The notes beneath the pieces are model-generated. The model saw nothing but the letters and a program-made list of their open reading frames with translations, searched no databases and was not told the origin of the DNA. Below are positions 46,381-57,051 of a stretch of 64,000 bases of DNA, piece after piece. The stretch lies in assembly GCA_002335605.1 (NCBI GenBank), contig BEDY01000003.1, forward strand, positions 62,001-126,000. Direction: 5' to 3'. This DNA is from Prillingera fragicola. Its lineage: Eukaryota; Basidiomycota; Tremellomycetes; Trichosporonales; Trichosporonaceae. Within the stretch, counting starts at the first letter, position 1. Every line of letters starts with the position of its first letter. The position numbers were made by a program, and so were the translations under genes.

Positions 46381-46707
46381 ATGTCACACGACAGCTACTC
46401 TAGCGGTACCAGCTACTCGAGCTATAGCAGCTACATCTTATCATCGCCCTTCCCGGCGTATCACCCAGAAAATCAGACCCCCGTATTTGCTCTTCCCTCC
46501 ATCAGCCAGGCATCATGCTACCGGGAAGTTGGGTGTCAAGGGAGCGCGTATGGTGAAAATGCCGGCTGTGAGTTGTCCGTCGCTACGCGGGCCCCTGCCT
46601 AAATTTCGTCGTGGCACAGTGCTGACCAAGCAGACCTGTGTGTACCCAAGGGTGGGGCCAATGCCACTGTATATTGTGGGGCTTGTGGGAGATACCTGAT
46701 CACTTAG
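46381..46707 (+). CDS. CxxC micro-protein A (86 aa)
   Basis: Exon 1 (46381-46567) has a Ser/Tyr-rich start (MSHDSYSSGTSYSSYSSY) and two extra Cys, and ends in phase 1. The intron has donor GTGAGT, a CTGAC branch site and a CAG acceptor. Exon 2 (46634-46707) encodes LCVPKGGANATVYCGACGRY and ends LIT. The exon-2 spacing C-x11-C-x2-C and the intron phase equal those of the three genes that follow downstream. Family unknown; three conserved Cys could bind metal or form disulfides. The longer N-terminus is peculiar to this member, so an internal start cannot be excluded. Confidence 0.55.
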
Positions 46708-47557
46708 CCGCGTCGAAGGTGGGGGCGATTGACATTCACTGTATCGAATCAGACTGAATAACGATGGAGAATGTGTATTCTGCAGATGTATAGCTTTCAT
46801 CAATTATGATTCGACGCCTGATTTGAGGGCCAACGGTTTGACCGTTACAAGCGCACATACTGCGGGTGGTGAACTCATGTGTGGCAAGTGGCACTGTTGC
46901 AGTAAGTGCTGGAAATCGATCCACGCTCTTACATCTGCTGTGTCCTGCCTCCTCTGTGACCCTTTGCAGCATGAAACGACTCAAAAGACTATCAATGGCT
47001 CGTCATTGTGGAATGCATCTAGTCAGGTCGCAAACGCTCATCTCGCACGGTCCACATTGGTTGCTCCACAAAGTCTCGACCAACGCCACCACTCTCGAAC
47101 AACAAAGGCACCGCCCCACATGCCATCAAGTACGAGCACGTACCTCCTAATCGCGTCCAGTACCGTCGGAGTTCCCACTCTCGTATTGAGATACACCACT
47201 TTGATCCGCCTCTTCAATGGAAAGGAGCGGTCAGCTGGCGTCCTTGTCTCAGGGCTACTTGTCACAAGCTCAGCTCGGATCGCCACATCCCCTTCCGCAA
47301 TGATGGTGGTGACCTTGTTCAACATCGACAACGCGTGTAAAGATAAACTGAACATGTAAGCTGGTGCAGCCATTCTACACTTCCCTTTTTTGTTTTCTGT
47401 GCTACACACCCCTTTGGTCGTTACAGTGAGTCGTGTGCCTCCTCCCATGCAAACTCTTGGTGAGGTGTCGGCAGCATAAATACAATGTGCTTACCTGATC
47501 GAGTCAGACCAAACACTACCCACTCTCTTTGAAATACACCTCTGCACACACTTCACA
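46708..47557. other. Spacer between micro-proteins A and B
   Basis: About 850 bases. Overlapping long frames on both strands (plus 46823-47359, minus 47038-47448) exclude each other, open with non-ATG codons and have no domain. A TATA-like CATAAATA at 47475-47482, 76 bases before the start of gene B, is its likely promoter element. Confidence 0.35.
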
Positions 47558-47813
47558 ATGAACAACTATCTCACCACAGACTCTTGGATGAGTGGCCTCA
47601 AGTGGTGTGCATCTGGCGAGCGCGTGGGCGGTGAGTCCCCCATTCCTTCCTTCTATCGTCATGCACATCTCAGCGCAGCAACCATCCACCTCAGTGTTGG
47701 CACATCCTAACGTGACAGACCCCTGCCTCGCCATCATCGACAATACCAATTGCGTCCTCGTGTGCCTATACTGCAGTCAGACTCTGTACAGCGAGTGGTT
47801 CCGCACTCACTAG
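47558..47813 (+). CDS. CxxC micro-protein B (55 aa)
   Basis: Exon 1 (47558-47630) encodes MNNYLTTDSWMSGLKWCASG and ERVG, then ends in phase 1 at a GTGAGT donor. Exon 2 (47719-47813) encodes PCLAIIDNTNCVLVCLYCSQ, then TLYSEWFRTH and a stop. The Cys pattern is C-x12-C-x2-C with one additional Cys in the spacer. The phase-1 intron sits directly before the first conserved Cys, as in the other three members. No signal peptide. Function unknown. Confidence 0.6.
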
Positions 47814-48292
47814 AGTGGCCTCGTCATCGCCCTTCATGTTTATTTATCAAGTAGACGATAGCTGTGATAATCCAACTTCGTTAACACCGTGCAAATTGTC
47901 TTATCTGTAGCCTGCATGACAAGTTTGAAACCTTGCTTTTAGGAACACCTGGGCGCTTGGCGGCTTGTGTCACCAAAGGAATGGCCATACTCGTCCCACA
48001 ATCTCACGGCACGACCGAGAAGCAAGGTGTTAAGGAATGTGGCGTTCTTCCCATATTCGCACATTCTTTCTTTGTACCTTCTGTTGTGCTTCATGAATGC
48101 CGACTCGTCAGAATCATCCATTTCCCCTTCCTCACTTTAACGTCTACAACCCCCATTTTATCATCAACCATCTTTTGGTCTTCCCGTGCTCGTCAAAGCC
48201 ATCACCCTCACGTTCACCCCCGTTTGCCACGTCTCCTCGGACACTTTCCGCACCTTGGCCCCCTCGTACCAGCTCTCTCGTGATACTCAAGA
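47814..48292. other. Spacer between micro-proteins B and C
   Basis: About 480 bases with no gene-like frame; C/T-rich just upstream of gene C. Confidence 0.4.
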
Positions 48293-48458
48293 ATGAGCTG
48301 CCCTGGAGATGATAGTGGAAACAATCGCGGAAGTAAGTGAGCTCGTCTGTCAGGCAGCCAACGTCTCAGACTGGTGTGTAATTGGGCATCGCGTTGGGAA
48401 CATGCCGTATTGTTTATTCTGCCGAAAGCCTATCTACTACTTGCCTCCTCGCCGGTAG
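48293..48458 (+). CDS. CxxC micro-protein C (42 aa)
   Basis: Exon 1 (48293-48332, 40 nt) encodes MSCPGDDSGNNRG and ends in phase 1 at GTAAGT. Exon 2 (48370-48458) encodes WCVIGHRVGNMPYCLFCRK, then PIYYLPPRR. C-x11-C-x2-C. Exon 1 is the same length and nearly the same sequence type as exon 1 of gene D (M-x-C-x-GD-x-x-G-x-NRG), and exon 2 shares IG-x-RVG. Genes C and D are clear recent paralogues. Far too short to be found by ordinary gene callers. Confidence 0.65.
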
Positions 48459-48964
48459 ACAAAGGTGGCTCGAGTCGTGTATTATGGATGGAGATTTCAG
48501 AGATGGCTTCGTAAAGTTGGCCTGAAGGGTAATTTTTTATGAATTCGACTGTGCTGGGCACGAGCTGTATTTCTGTAGCGTTCACCACACACTGTACATT
48601 GAGTCACGCAAGCATCGGGATCTGTGGAGAATTCGTAGTGGCATTGGGTACACAACTTACTCCCAGACTATGCGGGCCATCCCTCGACAAGGTGATATCT
48701 TGGGTGGCCGCCACATCCTTTAACATTCACACCTTTCTTCGCACCGTTCGCCACTGCTGCTATGTATTTAAGTAGTGGCACCAGGAGGCTTGCCATCAGT
48801 CGTCCTTTCTCATCACTACTCTCAGTTGGCTTACCTTTACCATCAGTCTGATCTCCTACTACGCTAGCCCTCGTCAGCGATCTATTGTTCCACTCAATTG
48901 CTCATCAACCACTCGAGGTGGCATCTTGGCGCCACTCGCCCCTACCCCTCACTGATATTCAAAC
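48459..48964. other. Spacer between micro-proteins C and D
   Basis: About 500 bases. TATTTAAG at 48765-48772 is a TATA-like element about 190 bases before gene D, followed by a pyrimidine-rich leader. Confidence 0.4.
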
Positions 48965-49117
48965 ATGGCGTGCGCCGGAGACGCTAATGGGACCAACCGC
49001 GGAGGTGAGTGACCTGGTGTGACAAAGCCAACACCCCCAGCGATGTGTATCATTGGGTACCGAGTTGGCCCTACGTGGTACTGCCAGTATTGCCAGAAGG
49101 TTGTCCGCTACTATTGA
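48965..49117 (+). CDS. CxxC micro-protein D (38 aa)
   Basis: Exon 1 (48965-49004, 40 nt) encodes MACAGDANGTNRG, then a GTGAGT donor in phase 1. Exon 2 (49041-49117) encodes MCIIGYRVGPTWYCQYCQK, then VVRYY and stop. C-x11-C-x2-C, with an additional Cys in exon 1. The intron is only 36 nt. Closest to gene C. Aromatic residues flank the CxxC (WYCQYC), reminiscent of half of a zinc ribbon, but the fourth ligand would have to be the N-terminal Cys or a partner subunit. Confidence 0.65.
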
Positions 49118-49522
49118 TGTGTGTGGTTGAGGGAATGGATTCGGCAGGTCCGAATTGTTTGGATCGGTAGGCTTGGGAATGAATCGCCATGAAATCAGTT
49201 TTACTACGAGTGAGATGAGAGAGCAACCGGTGTGAGCAAACAGTCCTACCGATATGGCTTTCTGGCCACCAACTCGAATGGGTGAACATAACCCCGGATA
49301 TTGTCACACAGTTGACCCTGGGTGGGGTCTTCCCCTCAACCATGTCGTCGGCTGTCTCCTTCGCATTGCTTTGGCAGAGATCCCTTTAGCCGTGGTCCTT
49401 GTCAGCACTTGCTGTGTATTGGTGGCTGTATCCTAGCTCAGAGTCAATCTTTATATTCTCATTCATGTGCATACAACTAGGCTTTGCTTTCAGGTACAAT
49501 AAACACAGAACATACGCTCCTC
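49118..49522. other. Spacer after the micro-protein array
   Basis: About 400 bases, including the 3' side of the minus-strand oxygenase gene. No gene recognised. Confidence 0.4.
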
Positions 49523-50810
49523 TCAAGCAGCGACGGGTTCCGCAATGCCACTGCCGACATAGGTCGCATTGAGCCTCATGTCGACATACTCACCAGCACC
49601 AATGGGCTGGTACTTCTTGGGGTTTGTAGCCGAAAACGTGCCAGGCAGAGCATCAATGACAGCATCCGCATTGGCGCTGCAGAACTGCTCGTCAGCCCCT
49701 CGTCTGAAGGTTTAACTCACGTAAGGAATAGAGAACCTCTCGCGCGTCATGTCGCCGTCCTCGGGCCTGCGAGGGGGAGCGCGGACACGGTGCAGCGTCG
49801 ACTTGAGCTCGTCATTGCTCCACCGCATGAGAAAGTCGCCAATGTTAAACACGACCGCCCCATGCACGGGAGGTGCAGGGATGAATACACCTGGCTGGGT
49901 AGGGGACTCGACTTCCAGCCCACCGACGTTGTCTTGGAACAGGAAGGTGCAAGTGGAAAAGTCCTGCTGTCAGCGCATTCGTAACCCTCACTCACGGTGT
50001 GTGCACCAATGCGGCCCTTTTCGCCAGACTCGAACACCTCCCAAGGTGCAGAGGGGTCTGTCGTCAGTCGACGTCAACCAAGGCTACTCACAGTGCAGCA
50101 GGCGTAGCTGGTTGTCTCCCTCGCTGTGGTACTCTTCAAAGAAGTTTGACGGAAGAGGGTTGGGCATGCCCAGAGCCAGAGCGCGCAGGGCGCGAGTCTG
50201 CAACTTGCGGCATTCGTCCATGAATCGCTGGCAACCCTCCCGGAAACCGGGGAGGTGGTGCTCGGGAAGGTAGATGTTGGGGCAGCGGTCATAGCCGTCC
50301 AAGCCTGCAGTGGGTGTTAGCATGGAATGGAGGCTGAGTGCCAGAGACGGACCGATGTCAAAGCTCTCTTTAAAGTCGGCGCCCTTGCCACGGAGCTCAA
50401 GCAGCGCCTTGTCGTCAAAGACCATTTGCGAGACCTGCTCGACGCCGACGCCCGAGTAGCCACTATACTGTCAGCAGGGGCACAAAGGCCTGGCGTGACC
50501 CACCGGTGGTGATCGCCCTTGGGCGGGTGTGGTGCCGTCATCTTGACGTCCACAGGCAGCTCAAAGAATCGCTTGCTCCAGGCAAAGATCGCGTCGACGT
50601 CCGACTGAGCTAGCCCAGTGTTGACAAGGTACGCAAACCCGACGTCGCGGCAGGCTGTGTAGAACTGCTGCCCAATCTCGCGGGCGCGCTGGGGTGTCAG
50701 CTATTGTTGGTGGACTCCATGGCCATATTTACGTCGCCAGTGCCATCGCCAAAGCCGTCAAAGTCGATGAAAGGAATCACGCTCTCTGCAGAGGGGATAG
50801 GAGTGAGCAT
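49523..50810 (-). CDS. 2-oxoglutarate/Fe(II) dioxygenase, isopenicillin-N-synthase-like (thymine-hydroxylase-like clade)
   Basis: Seven exons (50733-50810, 50504-50688, 50353-50462, 50092-50304, 49996-50057, 49721-49963, 49523-49684) join to 350 aa. N-terminal DIOX_N part: VIPFIDFDGF, then FFELPVDVK, HHRGYSGVGVEQ and FKESFDIG. Catalytic core: iron ligands in HTDFSTCTFLFQD (His about 215 and Asp about 217) and in KSTLHRV (His about 274), and the 2-oxoglutarate Arg in RERFSIPY. The arrangement KES-[FY]-[DE]-IG ... LRLLHYP resembles fungal thymine-7-hydroxylase, but many related fungal enzymes are uncharacterised. It is divergent from an NCS1 permease, which supports a nucleobase substrate (inference). 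Confidence 0.85.
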
Positions 50811-51842
50811 GGTGTGGTGAATACGATTGAGGAATGTGCGGGGAAAAGACCAGTTGCAGCTGTCGAGTGAGCGTGAAGTGGTCAGTTCTTGAAGGAGCGC
50901 ATCAGGTCAGATGGTAGCTGTTGCCCACAGAGAGTCTAGTAGACATGGGAGGGAGTATGCTCCAGAGAATGTGGGCAGGTGGGCGGAGATGGTGGGCATG
51001 TCGTCTGCCTCGGCTGGGAGTGGAGTCGCAGCTTGGTGGCACCGCCTGGTTGCCCACTGTTTGCCCACTTGCCCACTTACCCACTTGCTCACGCAACCAC
51101 CACACATGCACATGGCTTGTCACGGGTTCGTCTTCCTACCTCGGCAGATAAGTGGGTCCGCCGACAGAGATAGACTGCGCATGTCCAGTCCTCGGGATCT
51201 TGAGGAGACAGATGGGCTTTGCTTCGCAGGTGGGCGAAGAACCGGGCCCACCGGCAGCCCACCTTGGAGCACTGTCAAACAGTCGACGCACTTCCACCGA
51301 CCGGTGTGTGAGCATGCTCTGCTCTTCCACACCTCAAGCATGTTGTGGAGCTGCCCACCGCCCACCTTCCCGCGACATCGATAGTCACTTGACTCGATCC
51401 AATTGACAGCCGGCGATTGAGCGACGCAAACCAGCTGAAGTGATACCGGATACGGCGGTGGAGGTCCCAAGTCGAAACCCCAAGATCTCAACTCTTGGCT
51501 CTACATCATCCATCACCGTGCGGCCCGCCAACGTACGCATTGCAACGGACGGACCACGTAGGACGGTTCGGGGCCCAGTCTTGTGCATATCTCGGTGTTA
51601 TCGCCTGCCCACATTCTTCAAACCGCGACGCCTCACACACACGCCCCATGACTTGACGACTCGTCAACATCCATCAACGGTCTCCGTCTTACGCCTTGAC
51701 GCAATCTATACCCCGGCTCTGGTCCGGTAATTCAGTTGTGTACAGTGTGCCATCGTCAGTGCCCACTTAAGAAAGAGGCGAGCCGAAGAAACGTCGACTT
51801 TCTTCACCATCAACTCTCCTTCATTTACAATCTCATAGCAAG
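50811..51842. promoter_or_regulatory. Divergent promoter with dense GCCCAC/GTGGGC array
   Basis: A 1-kb spacer between the oxygenase and permease starts. By eye I count 13 copies of the 6-mer GCCCAC on one strand or the other. GTGGGC starts at 50971, 50979, 50992 and 51230. GCCCAC starts at 51052, 51063, 51071, 51246, 51257, 51353, 51360, 51606 and 51761. Less than one copy would be expected by chance in this length. No TATA box is evident. A shared activator binding this motif is a reasonable inference. Confidence 0.5.
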
Positions 51843-54271
51843 ATGGGACCACGCCTCCGCAAGTTAGCAACGCGCCTCGAGTGCCCCGTCGACGAAGATG
51901 CAGGCTACGTCAATGACAGGTGGACCAACCGAGACCTGATCCCCATTCCCCCAGACAGGCGAACCTACAAGGTTTGGAGCTTTGTCGTGAGTGTCTCCGC
52001 CCAGGATGTATCCCAGGGTGTGTCGTGGCAGTCACCAGCCACATTGTTGTCCACATGCACACCTGATCGCCACCACCGCTCACCACCACCACACCTCATG
52101 CACTCGTGCATATCATCGTGCATAGCTCACACATACAGGTCTACTGGTTTGTCTCTGGAGCCTGCATCAGTGCATATAGTACAGGCTCGTCGCTTCTCGC
52201 TTATGGTGAGTTTTTCCTCCAGATCTGATTCAACACACACGGGTCGGTCAATTCCGGGAGCCTCCCATACCCTTGGGTCAGCCACTTGTCTCCCGCACAG
52301 CCATGCTGCCGCGGCGACGCAAAGGGTCACTCCGGCGTCTGCTCGGCGTGTTTGCCCTGGCAGAGTGCATGTTCATTGTGCTTGGAGTCGTGTGCGTTTA
52401 CGTGGTATTGGCGTCGTGTAGTGGTGGCGCCGGACATGGCCGGGGCGGGCGAGATCTGGGGGTCGACCTCCACTTCCGCCCTATTTCCATTGCCCTTATC
52501 CCTTGTGGCGACTTCTACACGACGCAACTGCGTGCAGGTTGCTGTGATAGCGACCTGACCTAGGGTGTGTGCCATTAGCAGGGCACCAAGTCAGGTGGCG
52601 GCGCCATGTCGGTCCGCCATCTCACTTCACCCTCAGTCGTGAACGATGTGTCGAGCGCACTTGAAGTCTTTGCTTGATGAGTCGCGCTCGGCAAGCTCGC
52701 CGCATAGTCCGAGCCGCCTGTGTCTCAAGTCTCCCTATCGATAAGCACAAACTGACGCCCAGGTCTTACGGCTCAACAAGCCATGGCGTGTGTCGTCGTC
52801 GGTGCCGTGATCACGGGCATGTTGAGTGTCGTCTCCGGTATGCCGGGTGAGATCCACCATGTAGGCTTCACTGTCATCAGTCGCATGACTTGGGGTCTGC
52901 GCGGTGGTTACTTTCCCGTTGTGTTGCGCACTTTCACCTCTATCTGGTGGTTTGGCATCCAAAGTTACTGGGGCGGCATGGCCGTCTCGCTTGTGCTGGG
53001 CGGCCTCTCGCCAAAGTTCAAGCACATGCACTCGTCCATCCCTGCGAGCCAATACATTACGACCCAGGACCTCGTCGGTGTCATCATCTGGTACATTTTG
53101 TACATTCCCCTCGTGCTCGTTCCTCCCGAGCGACTCCAGCGCCCGTTCGTCATCTCCTCGATCGCCTTTGGCGCGACGCTCATCGGCCTCCTCGCTTGGT
53201 CTGTCCCCCTCGCCAAGGGCGGCGGCCCCCTCTTCAAGTCCAAGAACACGGCTCAGTCAACGCCCTACTCCATGATGCTGGGTATCACGTCCATCCTCTC
53301 CTCCTGGGGTTCTGGCACCATCGGCCAGTCAGACTGGGTCCGTTACTCCCAACGCCGCTACTACCCTATGCTCTCACAGCTAGTCGCCGCGCCCATGATG
53401 ATCACCTGCTGTGCGCTCGCCGGCGTAGTCGTCACGTCCGCCAGCTCCCAGATCCTAGGCGAGCTCTACTGGTCCCCCATCGCCCTGCTCTCAGCAATCC
53501 AGGACCACTACAACTCGTCACCCGGCGTGCGCGCCGCCGTAGTCTTTGCAGGCGTGGGCTGCACGTGCGCCCAGCTCAGCATCAACGTGCTCCTCAACTC
53601 GGTCTCGACAGGCATGGACATGGCAGGTCTCTGGCCAAAGTACATCAACATCCGCCGCGGAGCCTACCTTCTCGCTGCCTTTGGCCTCGCCTCCAACCCG
53701 TGGCAGATTGTAAACTCGGCAGAAACCTTCCTCGCCGTCGTGTCGTTCCTGGGCGTCTTCAACGCGCCCCTCACGGGTATCATGCTTGCAGACTACCACG
53801 TCGTCCGCACGCGCCACGTAAAGGTCGAGGACCTGTACACCCCCAAGGGAATCTATTGGTACTGGAAGGGTCTGCACTGGCGCGCCCTTGTCGCTTTCAC
53901 GGTCGGTGTCTGGCCCTTCTGGCCGGGCTTTATCATGAGCATTCAGGATCCAAGCGCGTCAAACGGGTGGACAAAGCTGTTCAACGTGAGTTTTCTTGTT
54001 CTTTTGCTTGGGCGCCGCTGACAGGCAGATCTCGTTCATCGTAGGCGTGGCTATCGGCTTTGTGTCGTTTATTGCCATTTGCATCGTCTCTCCCCCGCCC
54101 CACCGCAAGGAGGGCGAGACCTTTTTGGACGACGAGAGGTTTTGCCGCAACGTTTCTGGGGCGCCAGTTGAGCACTCTGGGGCCAAGTACGATGAGGCTG
54201 CGGAGGGGGTTGTGTCGGTGCCCAAGGATGGGACTAGTGTTGTGATCACAGATGTGCGTGGGACTGTGTAA
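51843..54271 (+). CDS. NCS1-family permease (uracil/allantoin/purine type, 558 aa)
   Basis: Nucleobase:cation symporter-1 of the plasma membrane. Exons 51843-51986, 52139-52205, 52763-53985 and 54029-54271 join in frame. N-terminal cytoplasmic block: WTNRDLIPIPPDRRTYKVWS, the usual family entry before helix 1. Twelve hydrophobic segments follow, with GMPGEIHHVGFTVISRMTWG and FPVVLRTFTSIWWFGIQSYWGG in the substrate-binding core and DWVRYSQRR after helix 6. The tail is acidic. Fungal members carry uracil, allantoin, uridine, cytosine or thiamine precursors; sequence alone does not decide. The second intron (556 nt) is about ten times longer than usual here. Divergent to a thymine-hydroxylase-like oxygenase. 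Confidence 0.92.
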
Positions 54272-55100
54272 GGTTGGGTGTCAAGATTGTAGGGTGTGAG
54301 TGACCGTTTAGTTGTGTTATAGATGCCCACGAGGTCAATGGTTGTTATGGATTGGATAAGCAGCGCGTTATCTTAGCTCGCACGGTGTACTGAACTAGCA
54401 CGTGTGACAAGTCTGTAACACAGGACAGCAACAACGGACAACGAGGGTGTTGACAGCAGCGACATCCCGAGTACCACCGAGGATTGATGATGGTCCGTGT
54501 GCTGCGCCACTGACGCCACCAGTTCTTGAAAGGTGAATGATAAGCGAATCGAGTCGATAAGCTTTTCATCTGCAACAGTGTGATATGGAGCTTGTTTTCA
54601 GTGATCTGAGGCACAGACAGTGAGAATGAAAGCTGTGAATACTGTGCAGAAGCATGGTATCGTGCTCAATACTCGATGTCAAGAGTACTGCTCTCCTCAG
54701 CAGAGCGAGAGTATGACGTAATGTGTCTGGGGCGCCACACATAGCTGTGCCTAGCGATCCCCCTGTCAAAGTGCGCCCCCTGTACATAGGTCATTGCAAC
54801 ATTGCTACTTCTTACTCTCTTTGCTGTTGGCTCCAGGCTTTGAGGAACACTAAACGCATGAGAACCTCTTTGTCCGCCGAACGGAGAGCTACGACTCCTC
54901 TTGAACATTGCTGCTGTTGTGCAGGCGGTTGCAGCCGAGGTGCAGCACAATGCTAGGCCGGACTTACCCAAATGCGGGATCCCCCGCCACTAACGCCCAC
55001 AATCCCCCGACAACAGTGGCATTAGAAAAAGGAGTAATCAACAATTGCTTCCGTTAATGAAACTGCCTTGTCCGATTAGCGCCGGTTAGCCTTTGACCCG
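54272..55100. other. Intergenic, nothing recognised
   Basis: About 830 bases downstream of the permease with no coding or RNA feature recognised. Confidence 0.4.
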
Positions 55101-55156
55101 GCCACGTGGCTGCAGGCTGTCGAGTCGGAAGCACCAATTGGTCCCGGCCCGGGACC
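55101..55156. promoter_or_regulatory. Cluster of three palindromes upstream of the PDH-kinase gene
   Basis: GCCACGTGGC (55101-55110, E-box core CACGTG), ACCAATTGGT (55133-55142, a CCAAT box on each strand) and GGTCCCGG-C-CCGGGACC (55140-55156, 8-bp perfect arms). All lie within 56 bases, about 280-330 bases upstream of the start at 55435. E-box and CCAAT are bound by bHLH and HAP-type factors in fungi; the third has no known factor. Confidence 0.5.
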
Positions 55157-55434
55157 ATCTCCACCCAGTTAGCATGCCGCCTTCTTCTCATCCACCATCC
55201 TACACCTCCATCCAGCAGCAAACTCACCGCTACAGCTACCCCGGCAGCACCGACACCAGGTCGACAACTAACCATACAAAGGACGCTCATCGACAGCGTT
55301 CACCCATTCTTTCCTTTAGCAGAAACAGCGCAGCGTCGCGTTTCCTGTGCTGCTGAACCCGGCCGCACTACCCCCTTCATTACACTTGGTGCCGCGCTCG
55401 TCTGCCCAACCGCAGCCACCATTCACCTTTCACC

Positions 55435-57051
55435 ATGCGCGTCACTGTCCCCTGTTTCAACAAGTTTACCATCACCCCGGCACTATGGAAGTCGATCCAC
55501 CACTGGGCGAGCTTCCCCCCCACGGGAGGTGAGTTGTCGCGGCCTGGCAGCAAGCGCGTGACCTCCACCACTATGAGTGGTTAACGCACGCACCTGCCGT
55601 CCCACTTGGAGTTGTACTGATGAAAAAAGTGTCGTTGCAACAGATGATTCTGTTCGGAACTCAACCTAGCGCAGGAACGATCATCAAGGCATCAAGGTTC
55701 CTGTCCGAGGAGCTGCCGATTCGTCTGGCGCATCGTGTCGTCGAGCTCGAGTCGCTTCCGGATGGCCTGTCGAAAATGCCCAGTATCAACCGCGTCAAGG
55801 AGTGGTACGCCCAGAGTTTTGAGGTTTGTTGCAGCTATCGGTTGGCGCTAACGGTTGCAGGAGCTGGTCACGTTCCCAAAGCCCAAGCTGTCGCCCGAGA
55901 TTGAGGAGATTCTCCGCATGCCCCCTGCCCAGTAAGCTCTCGCTCGTCGCCAACGCTGACATTAGACCCATCGTCTTCCCCCGTGCCACCCCCAACCCGT
56001 CACTAGACCCTCTGATGAATGAGGGGCCTACCGGCTCGCGCGTCATTTCCGACAGGAATAAGCGCCATCACTCGGTCGTCAATGGCGGTGTCCGTATGCG
56101 CATCCCTATCGAGCGCATGTACTTTTCACCGCCTCCCGTCAACACGGTCTACCCTCCCGAGGTTCACGAGTACAACGAGGAGTTTACCAAGCTGCTGCAG
56201 AACATTAAAAAGCGTCACGACCCGACTGTTACCTCGGTTGCCCAGGGTGTCCTGGAATGGAAGAGGAACCACAAGACTGGCAGGATTGGACAAAACATTC
56301 AGGAATGGCTCGACAGGTTTTATCTCTCTCGTATCGGTATTCGCGCGTTGATCGGACAGCGTAAGTGCTCCTCCACAGACGTGGCTGACAGACAGACGTC
56401 GCACTCAACACACTCAAGCCGCACCCCGATTATGTCGGTATCATCTGTACCCGCGCCAACGTTCACGACATTTGCCACGAAGCTATTGAGAACGCCCGTT
56501 TCGTCTGCGAGGAGCATTTTGCCCTTTTCAAGGGTCCTCCCATTCAGCTTCTCTGCCCCAAGGACCTCACGTTCCCTTACATTCCGGGACACCTGAGCCA
56601 CATCTGTTTCGAGCTGCTCAAGAACTCGCTCCGCGCGATTGTTGAGCGTTACGGCGTCGAGAACGAGGACAACTTCCCTCCCGTCAAGGTTGTGGTTGTT
56701 GAGGGATCCGAGGACATTACGATCAAGATTTCCGACGAGGGTGGAGGTATTCCTCGTACCGCTCTGCCCAGCATCTGGACCTACCTGTACACTACCATGA
56801 GCGACGAGGGTCTCATGGAGACCATCGAGGAGTCGGACTTTACTGCACCCATGGCTGGATTCGGTTACGGCTTGCCACTGTCAAGGCTGTATGCCCGTTA
56901 CTTGTGAGTCGGCGCAAGCGCGTACCGTGACACAACCTCTACTAACACCTCAAGCGGCGGTGACCTCCGTCTCATCTCGATCGAAGGCTACGGCACCGAC
57001 GTGTATATTTCGCTCAACAAGCTGTCGTCGAGCCGCGAGCCCCTCCCCTGA
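55435..57051 (+). CDS. Mitochondrial PDH/BCKDH-type protein kinase (GHKL fold, 452 aa)
   Basis: Phosphorylates and switches off the E1-alpha subunit of pyruvate dehydrogenase (or of the branched-chain complex). Exons 55435-55528, 55630-55823, 55861-55931, 55966-56360, 56396-56903 and 56955-57051 join in frame. Helical regulatory domain: VSLQQMILFGTQPSAGTII, FLSEELPIRLAHRVVELESL, NRVKEWYAQSFEEL. GHKL ATPase domain: N-box FELLKNSLRAIVE, G1 DEGGGIPR, G2 GFGYGLPLSRLYARYFGG, and the final GYGTDVYISLN. The N-terminus is short and mildly basic; a mitochondrial role is assumed from the family. An insert between the two domains (about residues 128-165) is longer than in animal PDKs. Confidence 0.9.

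Noticed and set aside
46823..47448. Overlapping frames on both strands (178 and 136 codons), the plus one containing a CxxC
   Set aside because: Both open with non-ATG codons. The plus-strand Cys spacing and lack of a preceding phase-1 intron do not fit the micro-protein family, and the frames exclude each other.
52890..54044. 384-codon plus-strand frame overlapping the NCS1 permease
   Set aside because: It is an Arg/Pro/His-rich shifted frame of the permease exon, with no homology of its own.
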